In this document: in pieces, positions 35,897 to 43,229 of the stretch
How the letters are laid out: each line of letters starts with the position of its first letter
Numbering within the stretch: the stretch's first letter is position 1
NCBI RefSeq assembly: GCF_009569385.1
Contig: NZ_WBOF01000004.1
Span: 1 to 64,000, forward strand
Reading direction: 5' to 3'
From: Streptomyces kaniharaensis
GTDB taxonomy: Bacteria > Actinomycetota > Actinomycetes > Streptomycetales > Streptomycetaceae
DNA: 64,000 nucleotides
Notes under the pieces: model-generated
Databases searched by the model: none
What the model saw: only the letters and a program-made list of their open reading frames with translations
What the model was told of the DNA's origin: nothing
Position numbers and translations under genes: made by a program

Positions 35897-38341
35897 ATGA
35901 GCAAGTCGTCCGACTCTGACGCGGCCGTGAGCCTGTCCAAGGACACCCCGCCAGCCGCCGAGCGCCGACTCCACGTCGCGCGCGCCGAACTGGCCCTGGC
36001 GCTGCCGGACCACCTGGCCCTGCGGGACGTCCCGCTGAAGCCCGATCCGCTCGAGGCCTTGGCCGCCGCGGTCGCCGATGTCCGCACCTCCCTCCAGGAG
36101 CGAGCCGACCTCGTCCTGGACCTGGTCCCCGTCGCTGCGGGCAAGGTCGCCCGCCGGCGCAGTCGGCTCCTGGCTGCCGCCCGGCGCTCGCCGAACGACA
36201 TGCCGGCCATCCCTGGGATGCCGCGCCAGGGCGGGGGCGGCTCCGGATTCAGCCTCGACCGGCTGTCCTCGATCGGCTCGGAGATCGCCGCCGAGATGCG
36301 CGGCGCCCAGGCCAAGCGTCCCGCCGCGGGCAGCCGCCCCCGGGCGCAGCGCATGCTCAACGCGACCGACATGAAGGCCGCGATGGGGAAGTTCCACCCG
36401 GGTGTCGACCCGGTCTTCGACCTTCAGCTGCTCCTGCGCACCTGCTCGACCGACCCGCACCGGCCGCGTCTTCTGCTGGACCAGCTCCTCGCGGCCCTGG
36501 AGGGCTGGGCGGGCGACAACTACCTGCGGCCTGTCGGGCTGAACCTCGGCCTCACCCGGCTGCGCGCCGACTCGGTGTTCTACCGTCAGCACTTCGATCG
36601 TCGCTTCGAAACGGGGCTCTTCGCCCCGCGCCGACGCGGATGGGTGACCGGTGAGGAGATCGCCGGGCTGCTGAAGCCCCCGACCAAGCACAACTCGGCG
36701 GCGAACGTGATGCGCTCCGGCGGTGTGGTCCCGCCGCCCCACCCGGGACTGCCCTCGTGGACCGGCCAGCCCGACCTGCTCCCGCTCGGCTGGGTCTCCC
36801 GGCCCGGTGGCGGCGAGCGCCTGGCCGGCATCCCGTTGCGCTACCTGCTCTTCGCCCTGTTCCTCGGCAAGGCGGGCTACGGCAAGACGGAGATGTCCCT
36901 CGTCCAGGCCATCGCGCTGGCCCACAACGGGCACGGCATCTTGTTCCTGGACCCGCATGGGGACGGTTGGCAGCGGGCCCGGCCGTACCTCGCGCACCGT
37001 GAGCTCGCGCCGCGGATCTGGGAGATCGACCTGACCTCGCCCGACATGAACGCCAAGGTCGCGTCCTGGAACCCGCTGTCGATGCAGAACCGCAAAGAGG
37101 AGGACATCCCCGACATCGTCCAGTACGTGGTCACGGGCTTCTCCAGCGCGCTGAACTGGAGCGACTCGGCGGGCCGTGCCAAGACGATCCTCACCCGCTC
37201 GGTCGAGTCGCTCGTGGAGCTGTCCCTGCTGCTCGCGAAGGCCGGCAAGCCCGAACTCGCCCCGACGATCTTCCAGATCCGCACGATCCTCACCGACGAG
37301 GAGTGGCGCGACGCGGTCGTCCCCTACCTGTCGAAGAATCTGCGGGACTTCTGGGAGAAGACCTACAAGAAGTACCCGGGCGAGGCGACGCCCGTCGTCA
37401 CCAACATCATCGAGCGTCTCGACAGCAGCAACGCCGTGAAGGCGTTCCTCGGGTCGTCCTTGTCCACCTACGACATCCGCACCGCCATGGACCAGGGCAA
37501 GGTGGTCTTCATCTGCCCGTCGGGTACGGGCGACACCGACCGGATCGTGTCGTGCTTGCTGATCTACGACCTGTTCCGGGCCGGTCTGTCGCGCCGGGAC
37601 ATACCCGTGGCGGACCGCAAGGACTTCTACTGCTTCATCGACGAGCTCACCGCGGTCGACGGGGCCAGCAAGGGCACGTTGGCTGCGATCGCGGAGCAGT
37701 TGAGGAAGTTCCGGGTGAAGTTGTTGGCGATGACGCAGATGGCGCAGCGTCTGACCCCGACGACCAGGCAGGGGTTGTTGCAGAACCTGTCGGTGCTCTC
37801 GACGACCGCCAGCGACGTCGACGAGGCGATGCTGGTGACCCGGCGCTGGGGCAAGAAGGTCGAGCCGGACACCATCACCGCCCTGCGGCCGTACAACTAC
37901 GTGATGTCGGTGACTCTCGCCGACGGGCGCACCGACCCGTTCCGGGTGCGGGGTGCAAGCGTCGAGGAGCTGTACGAGGACTACCACCGTCCCGACGATC
38001 TGCCGAAGCTGTCGGCGTCCGTCGACCAGAACCTGCGCCGGCGCCCGGTTCGGGACATCCTCGACGATCTCCGTCGGCTCGACAACCGCATCATGCGTGC
38101 CCTCGCCTCGATCCAGGTGCAGCCGGACGATGACGACGACGTGCCCCGCGACCAGGGGGGCGTCGTAGACGACGGCGCCCCTGTCCAGGTCGAGGACGCA
38201 GCCGAGGGCGGACGGGTTCGGATCAGCAAGGACCCGGGCACGGTGATCAGCGGCTCCTACGACGAGGAACCGCCGTATGACGAGGACGAGCCGCCGTACG
38301 ACGAGGACGACGGCCCGGCCGGCGGCTCGGTGGTCGTATGA
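35897..38341 (+). CDS. VirD4/TraD-type coupling ATPase, 814 aa
   Basis: Brings transfer substrates to the secretion channel. Residues 1-300 are soluble with no obvious membrane helix. Walker A is LGKAGYGKTEMS at about 323-331 and Walker B is YCFIDELTAVD at about 578-583, followed by ATMTQMAQR-like sensor residues (LLAMTQMAQRLTPTTRQG). The tail is acidic and Asp/Glu/Tyr-rich (EEPPYDEDEPPYDEDD), as seen in proteins that bind basic partners. The AAGGA ribosome site is good. It is part of operon II with the membrane partner upstream and the replication-relaxation protein coupled downstream (ATGA). Confidence 0.85.
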   Translation: MSKSSDSDAAVSLSKDTPPAAERRLHVARAELALALPDHLALRDVPLKPDPLEALAAAVADVRTSLQERADLVLDLVPVAAGKVARRRSRLLAAARRSPNDMPAIPGMPRQGGGGSGFSLDRLSSIGSEIAAEMRGAQAKRPAAGSRPRAQRMLNATDMKAAMGKFHPGVDPVFDLQLLLRTCSTDPHRPRLLLDQLLAALEGWAGDNYLRPVGLNLGLTRLRADSVFYRQHFDRRFETGLFAPRRRGWVTGEEIAGLLKPPTKHNSAANVMRSGGVVPPPHPGLPSWTGQPDLLPLGWVSRPGGGERLAGIPLRYLLFALFLGKAGYGKTEMSLVQAIALAHNGHGILFLDPHGDGWQRARPYLAHRELAPRIWEIDLTSPDMNAKVASWNPLSMQNRKEEDIPDIVQYVVTGFSSALNWSDSAGRAKTILTRSVESLVELSLLLAKAGKPELAPTIFQIRTILTDEEWRDAVVPYLSKNLRDFWEKTYKKYPGEATPVVTNIIERLDSSNAVKAFLGSSLSTYDIRTAMDQGKVVFICPSGTGDTDRIVSCLLIYDLFRAGLSRRDIPVADRKDFYCFIDELTAVDGASKGTLAAIAEQLRKFRVKLLAMTQMAQRLTPTTRQGLLQNLSVLSTTASDVDEAMLVTRRWGKKVEPDTITALRPYNYVMSVTLADGRTDPFRVRGASVEELYEDYHRPDDLPKLSASVDQNLRRRPVRDILDDLRRLDNRIMRALASIQVQPDDDDDVPRDQGGVVDDGAPVQVEDAAEGGRVRISKDPGTVISGSYDEEPPYDEDEPPYDEDDGPAGGSVVV

Positions 38342-39351
38342 GCGTGATCACCGACGCCCCTGCTCCGAGCGTGGAGCAGCGCGCCAGCTTCCACTCCATC
38401 GGCACCCGGGTGCTCCATGTGCTGTACCAGCACCGGGTGATGTCCACCGACCAGCTGCAGCGGCTGCTGCTGCCGGCGGCGAGCGCCTCCTACCTGCGCC
38501 GTCAGCTGCGCGGCCTCCTGGCGGCCGGCCTGGTCCAGCGCATCTGGGCCAGCCACCAGCCCCAGGCGGCCGTGCAAGGAGAGCGCAAGACGCGGCGCCC
38601 GACCAAGCCGCCGTACCTGTGGTTCCTGACTGAGGAGGGCGCGCAGTCCGTGGAGGACGGCGGGGAGCTTCAGCCGCGGCCCTACCGGATCACGCCGGAG
38701 GCGGTCGCCGGTGCCCGGCAGCTGCACACGCTGGCGGTCAACGAGACGGGCATCGCCTTCGCGCGGCACGCGGATCGGCTGGGGCACGAGTGCGGCCCGC
38801 TCGACTGGACACCGGAGGTCGCCCACCGGATCCGGGACGGGCAGCGCCGTTTCGAGGACGACCACGTCATCAGCGACGCGGTCCTGAGCTACGTGCATGT
38901 GCGCCGGGGACAGCGGGCGATGATGACGCTGTTCCTGGAGCTGGACCGCGCCACGATGACGGCCGCCCGGCTGGCGGCCAAGATCGCGGCGTACGGCCGG
39001 ATGCACGAGTACGTGCCGCAGCACCCCGACCGGGCCCGCCGGTCGGCGGCGTCGACCAGGCCAGCGTGGCAGTACACCTACCCCGTCTTCCCCCGGCTCC
39101 TGGTGGTCCTGGACGGCAGGCCCTCACCCACGCTCGCCTCCCGGCTCGCCGCGCGGACCGAAGACCTCTACACCCTGACCCGGGCGGATCCGCGGCTCTC
39201 GCGTCTGGCCGGCCGGCTGTCGATCGGCGTGACCACCCTGCAGCTCCTGCAGGAGCGCGGCCCGTTCGAGCCGATCTTCACGCCGCTCCTGCGCGGCACC
39301 CCCGAGCAGCGGCCTCCGCTGACCGACCTGTACCTCAAGACCGCTCAGTGA
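38338..39351 (+). CDS. replication-relaxation family protein, 337 aa
   Basis: Matches the actinobacterial replication-relaxation family: an N-terminal winged helix (RVLHVLYQHRVMSTDQLQRLLLP, YLRRQLRGLLAAGLVQRI), then a central domain (TPEAVAGARQLHTLAVNETGIAFARHADRLGHEC ... DAVLSYVHVRRGQRAMMTLFLELDRATM) and the conserved YPVFPRLLVVLDG strand. Family members are thought to assist DNA processing in plasmid transfer or replication. The four-base overlap with the coupling-protein gene ties it to the transfer apparatus. Confidence 0.75.
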   Translation: MSVITDAPAPSVEQRASFHSIGTRVLHVLYQHRVMSTDQLQRLLLPAASASYLRRQLRGLLAAGLVQRIWASHQPQAAVQGERKTRRPTKPPYLWFLTEEGAQSVEDGGELQPRPYRITPEAVAGARQLHTLAVNETGIAFARHADRLGHECGPLDWTPEVAHRIRDGQRRFEDDHVISDAVLSYVHVRRGQRAMMTLFLELDRATMTAARLAAKIAAYGRMHEYVPQHPDRARRSAASTRPAWQYTYPVFPRLLVVLDGRPSPTLASRLAARTEDLYTLTRADPRLSRLAGRLSIGVTTLQLLQERGPFEPIFTPLLRGTPEQRPPLTDLYLKTAQ

Positions 39352-39354
39352 GCC

Positions 39355-39376
39355 GGCGCGGCCCGCCGGCCGCGCC
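39355..39376 (+). promoter_or_regulatory. intercistronic hairpin before parB-like gene
   Basis: GGCGCGGCC and GGCCGCGCC, a 9-bp stem with a 4-base loop, directly after the replication-relaxation stop. Confidence 0.45.
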
Positions 39377-39401
39377 GCCACCGCACGAAGGACACCAGCT
39401 C

Positions 39402-40718
39402 ATGACCATCGCCACGGTGGAAGACGCGCCGCCCGAGGGCGGCAGCATGATCCAGCTGACCGAGATCCTGCACCGCAGCGCCAAGCTGAGGCAGCGCCGC
39501 TTCGAGATGCTCCCGATGCGCGGACCGGGCAGTCCGTTCACCGAGCCCCAGGGGCGCAAGCCCGGCGACGTGACCGCCCCGGAGGAGCTGTCCGACCTCA
39601 TCTCGTCGATGTCGGTCGTGGGCATGCTCGAACCCGTCCTGGCGGAAGAGATCACCGTCGCCGGCCGCGCCCCGACCATCCGCTTGGTCACCGGCGAGCG
39701 CCGCCTGCGGGCCATGCGCTGGGGTGCTCAGAACCTGCCGGACAACCCGCACTTCGCGGCGCTGGCCGCCGTTGTGTGCCCGGGTCCACTCAGCGACGAA
39801 GAGCGGCATATGTGGAGGTTTGTGGAAAATTTCGCCCGGGAGCCGCTGCGCCCGGGCGAGCAGGCCGCTGCCCTGATGTACCAGCGGTGCGCCGTGCTGG
39901 TCGGCAAGCTGCTGCGGGCCGGCAAGCCCGTCCCGGGCCACGTCTACGCCATCACCGACAGCGTCGAGCGCTTCAAGGCGCTGGAGAAGATCCGCGGTAC
40001 GGACCAGAGCTGCGCGGCACCCTGGACCGAGGTCCTCAGCCGCCTCGGCCTCCAGCTCACCGAGCGCAAGGCCACCGAACTCGTGCGCGCCTTCCGGGAG
40101 CTGCCCCGGGAGCTGACCGAGGAGATGGACGAGGAGGCCGTCCGCCTCAACACCAGGATCAAGTTCGCGGCGCTGCGCCGCGGGCGGGAGGCCGCGGCGG
40201 CCGACATCTGGGCGGCGCTGAAGGGCAGCAGCCGACTGCACCTGCTGCCCAGTGCCGTCGACATCGGCCTGACGGCACCGGAACTCGAGCCCGACGAGGT
40301 GATCGAGGCCGCGGAGGAACGTCTGGAGCGGGCCAACGACGGCCGCCGCCGCGCGCTCACCCGTGTCCCCGAGCCCCTCAGCCCCGCCGACACGGACACC
40401 GACGGAACGGACGAGGCCCAGGAGGACATCGAGGACGCCGGGCCCGACGGCCAGGTCGAGCGCCCAGCTGTCGCCGCCGTTCTCACTCCCCCCGCGCAGG
40501 ACACGCCACCGGCTCCACCTCCGGCTCCCGCTGCGGACTCCCAGGTGGTCCGCAGCGCCCTCGAAGGACTCCGCGGCCTGCTGGCCGAGGTCCGTGCGGG
40601 ACGTGAAGTCCCCCGGTACGACCGCGGGTCACTGCGCCTGGCGCTGCGCGAACTCGAACAGCACCTGGCCGACACCGCCAACCCCACCCCGATCCAAGAG
40701 AGCGAGACCGCCGCATGA
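39402..40718 (+). CDS. ParB/Spo0J-like protein, 438 aa
   Basis: Residues about 55-125 form a ParB N-terminal domain: DLISSMSVVGMLEPVLAEE, then the signature LVTGERRLRAMRWGA, the ParB GERRxRA box that binds CTP in true ParBs, and HMWRFVENFAREPLRPGEQAAAL. A helical DNA-binding region follows (VLSRLGLQLTERKATELVRAFRELP). The C-terminal third is Pro/Ala/Asp-rich. No ParA gene is in the window, so it may act in partition with a distant ParA or regulate transfer genes. The ATG at 39402 follows GAAGGA. The stop overlaps the next start (ATGA). Confidence 0.75.
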   Translation: MTIATVEDAPPEGGSMIQLTEILHRSAKLRQRRFEMLPMRGPGSPFTEPQGRKPGDVTAPEELSDLISSMSVVGMLEPVLAEEITVAGRAPTIRLVTGERRLRAMRWGAQNLPDNPHFAALAAVVCPGPLSDEERHMWRFVENFAREPLRPGEQAAALMYQRCAVLVGKLLRAGKPVPGHVYAITDSVERFKALEKIRGTDQSCAAPWTEVLSRLGLQLTERKATELVRAFRELPRELTEEMDEEAVRLNTRIKFAALRRGREAAAADIWAALKGSSRLHLLPSAVDIGLTAPELEPDEVIEAAEERLERANDGRRRALTRVPEPLSPADTDTDGTDEAQEDIEDAGPDGQVERPAVAAVLTPPAQDTPPAPPPAPAADSQVVRSALEGLRGLLAEVRAGREVPRYDRGSLRLALRELEQHLADTANPTPIQESETAA

Positions 40719-41827
40719 CCATCGTTTCCCTTCAGATGCCCCGAGTCGGCCAGCCGCTGCCCCTGCCCGGCCGCGGCTGCGACTGCCGCGCCTGCGCGTT
40801 CTGGGCCGGCCCGGACGGCCGGGGCGGCCCGGCAACCGTCGAGCCGCTGTGCTCGGGCAGCAACTCGGACTGCTCGTACTGCGGCTGCTCCGCGACCGAG
40901 GCGGGCTCGCCCTCCGGTGCGTGCGGCGGCTGCCCGATCCGCTGCGGATCACGCACGGACATCGCGCAGTGGATGGCCGATGTCGGCGGAACCCTCACGT
41001 TCGACGACATCACCATCGACGGCACCCTGCCCGAGCTTCCGGCCTTCATCCCGATGACCGACGGCTCGAACGTCACCCAGCTGGACGCCAGCCTGCGCTG
41101 GCCCGCGTACGGGGTTGGCCTCCGCCGCGTCTTCTCGCCCGACACGCACTCGATCTACCCGCGCTTCGCCGGCAAGCAGGCCCGTGAGGTCCTCGCCCTG
41201 CGCGAGAACCAGAAGGCCGTCCTCGTCGGCTACGGAGAGGACCCGCTGGTCGAAGCGCTCTGGACGTACCGCAAGCGGGACGGCCTGGTCGAGGAGATCG
41301 CCGCCCAGGGCTGGGACCTGGTCCTCGCCCCCAACTTCAGCATCTACGGCAACTGGCCGAGGACCGAGCACCTGCTCAACATGCGCCGGTGCCTCCTGAT
41401 CGCCCAGGAGCTCGCCGACGCCGGTGTGCCCACCGTTCCGAACATCTACTGGTTCCGCCTGGAGGACCTGGAGCGTTACATCTCCTGGATCGAGGACGTG
41501 CCGCCGCCGGCGATCGCCGTCAACCTGCAGACCGTCAGGGAGAACTCGAACTGGGACACGTGGGCGCTGCCCGGTCTCTACTGGCTCGCGGAGAACCTGC
41601 CGGCCGACATGCCGATCATCCTCACCGGCCTGTCGCGGATCGACAGGATCGCCCAGGTGGTCGCGCTCTTCGGCAACCGCCTGACCCTGGTCAGCCAGAA
41701 TCCCCACCAGTACGCGCTGCACGGCGCGATCATGACCGCGAACGGCCGTGAGGACGTCCACGCCCGGCCGGGCGACGCCTTCGCGTCCACAGTCCAGTTC
41801 ATGGCCTCGCTCCTGCCGCCCCGATGA
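40715..41827 (+). CDS. DUF4417-type protein with N-terminal Cys cluster, 370 aa
   Basis: The central part (about 165-330) matches DUF4417: VLAPNFSIYGNWPRTEHLLNM, PTVPNIYWFRLEDLERYISWIE, AIAVNLQTVRENSNW, IILTGLSR, a TIM-barrel-like alternation seen in phage and plasmid proteins. The first 80 residues hold about eleven Cys (CDCRAC, CSYCGC, CGGCPIRC), a likely iron-sulfur or zinc cluster. Function is unknown. It is coupled to the parB-like gene and ends secretion operon II. Confidence 0.65.
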   Translation: MTIVSLQMPRVGQPLPLPGRGCDCRACAFWAGPDGRGGPATVEPLCSGSNSDCSYCGCSATEAGSPSGACGGCPIRCGSRTDIAQWMADVGGTLTFDDITIDGTLPELPAFIPMTDGSNVTQLDASLRWPAYGVGLRRVFSPDTHSIYPRFAGKQAREVLALRENQKAVLVGYGEDPLVEALWTYRKRDGLVEEIAAQGWDLVLAPNFSIYGNWPRTEHLLNMRRCLLIAQELADAGVPTVPNIYWFRLEDLERYISWIEDVPPPAIAVNLQTVRENSNWDTWALPGLYWLAENLPADMPIILTGLSRIDRIAQVVALFGNRLTLVSQNPHQYALHGAIMTANGREDVHARPGDAFASTVQFMASLLPPR

Positions 41828-41833
41828 GCAGCC

Positions 41834-41863
41834 GTCACACGAAGGCCCCGCGCGGCACCTCTA
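41834..41863 (+). promoter_or_regulatory. P2-type element, copy 5 (NUDIX gene)
   Basis: GTCACAC, 16 bp, ACCTCTA then TATG. It begins 6 bp after the DUF4417 stop and lies 123 bp before the NUDIX start. Confidence 0.75.
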
Positions 41864-41986
41864 TATGCCGACCCCGGGCCCGGGCTACCAGAACCCGCCC
41901 TCGACCGGGCACCTGCCACCACGGTCCAGCCGCGAGCGGGCCTGTACACCCGGCCACCGGCACCTCCATCCGAAGGGACACCGACG

Positions 41987-42670
41987 ATGCACGAGTACGA
42001 CGCTCTCAGGGCCGCCCGGCCCGAATGGTTCACGAACACGCCCGGCGGAATCGACATCGAGACCTCCCCCGACGCGGTCGCCCGTGCCGGAGGCGTCATC
42101 TACCAGGACACCAGGCGGATCGTGCTCTGCGACGCCGTGACCTTCCCCGGCGGCCGGCCCGGCACCTACCTGCGCACGATGAGCGCCTCCCCCCAGCCCG
42201 GCGCCGCCGTCCTCCCGATGCTCCCCGACGGGAGGCTCGTGCTCGTCGAGCACTTCCGGCACGCCACCCGGTCCTGGCATCTGGAAGCTCCCCGCGGGTT
42301 CGGCGCGGCGGGGCTGACCTCGACCGACACCGCGGCCAAGGAGCTGGGCGAGGAGATCGGCGCGCACGCCCCCGAGTTGCTGGCCCTCGGCCGGGTCCAC
42401 CCCGACACCGGTGCCCTGGGCGACGAGGTCCGCCTCTTCGCCGCGCTGATCACTTCGGTCGGTGCGCTCGCCACCTCCGAAGGCATCCGCAAGGCGCTCA
42501 CCGTGACGTTCGAGGAGGCGGAAGGGATGGTGCGCGACGGCCAGATCACCGACGGCCTGACCATCGCCCTGTTGTACCGGGCCCGGCTGCACGGCCTGGC
42601 CTCCCCCGCTGCTCCCCTGTACGCCGCCTCGAAGGCCGCCGGCCGGCACAGGGCGGTGGCCGGCGTGTGA
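41987..42670 (+). CDS. NUDIX hydrolase, 227 aa
   Basis: A NUDIX fold around residues 65-150: VLPMLPDGRLVLVEHFRHATRSWHLEAPRGFGAAG, followed by TDTAAKELGEEIGAHAPE, the core of the NUDIX box. The usual first Glu of the box is replaced and the REUxEE Arg is Lys, so activity or specificity may be altered. The family hydrolyses nucleoside diphosphates linked to another moiety, often ADP-ribose, which is notable given the possible ADP-ribosyl enzymes nearby. It forms its own short unit between P2 copy 5 and a terminator. Confidence 0.8.
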   Translation: MHEYDALRAARPEWFTNTPGGIDIETSPDAVARAGGVIYQDTRRIVLCDAVTFPGGRPGTYLRTMSASPQPGAAVLPMLPDGRLVLVEHFRHATRSWHLEAPRGFGAAGLTSTDTAAKELGEEIGAHAPELLALGRVHPDTGALGDEVRLFAALITSVGALATSEGIRKALTVTFEEAEGMVRDGQITDGLTIALLYRARLHGLASPAAPLYAASKAAGRHRAVAGV

Positions 42671-42696
42671 TCGACCGCGCCGCGCCCGCTCCCCGA

Positions 42697-42730
42697 ACCG
42701 CCCGCCGACCGATCCCGGTCGGCGGGCGGT
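42697..42730 (+). terminator. terminator after NUDIX gene
   Basis: ACCGCCCGCCGACC and GGTCGGCGGGCGGT form a 14-bp perfect stem with a 6-base loop, 27 bp after the stop. A GGAGATTTCTCC palindrome follows at 42750-42761. Confidence 0.75.
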
Positions 42731-42771
42731 CGCGCTTCCCGGGGCGGGCGGAGATTTCTCCCCGGGTCTCG

Positions 42772-42801
42772 GTCACACGGAGGCCGGGTTCGACACCTCT
42801 A
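42772..42801 (+). promoter_or_regulatory. P2-type element, copy 6 (tagged-protein operon)
   Basis: GTCACAC, 16 bp, ACCTCTA. It is 33 bp before the 131-aa gene that heads the operon with the two giant tagged proteins. A GGAGATTTCTCC site lies 10 bp upstream. Confidence 0.75.
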
Positions 42802-42833
42802 TCCGTCGAACCCGAAAAAGGAGGGCTTCCGCC

Positions 42834-43229
42834 ATGTCGACACCCCCCGCGCCACAGCCGACGAGCACTGCACCCGAGGCCGAGACCACCTGGAAGCTGT
42901 GGATCCTGATGGTCTGGCACCCCGCCCTGGGGATGCCCGTCGACCCCGTCGCCGTCCTCGCGCTGGACACCGCCGAAGACGCCGAGCCGGCGCAGCACGT
43001 CGTCTGGGTGCCCCTGGTCTACGACGAGGCCAACCCCTGGCGCGAGCGGCTGGCCGAGGGAGTCTCGCCCGAGCGGATCGCCCGGTGGGAGGCCGAGTCG
43101 GGCGCATGCCAGATCGCCGCGGCCGACCTGCCCGAGGGCGCCCTGGACCTGCGGCACGCCGCTGATCTCCTCCTGGACGAGCTCCTCGGCGAGGTCATCC
43201 CCGCGCTGCCTCCGCGGACCGGTGCGTGA
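42834..43229 (+). CDS. small acidic protein heading the tagged-protein operon, 131 aa
   Basis: Unrecognised acidic protein (VLALDTAEDAEPAQHVVWVPLVYDEANPW, LPEGALDLRHAADLLLDELLGEVIP). Strong AAGGAGG before ATG. Its stop overlaps the GTG/ATG pair of the next gene (GTGATG). Size, charge and position before a giant multidomain protein would suit a chaperone, but this is only inference. Confidence 0.65.
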   Translation: MSTPPAPQPTSTAPEAETTWKLWILMVWHPALGMPVDPVAVLALDTAEDAEPAQHVVWVPLVYDEANPWRERLAEGVSPERIARWEAESGACQIAAADLPEGALDLRHAADLLLDELLGEVIPALPPRTGA

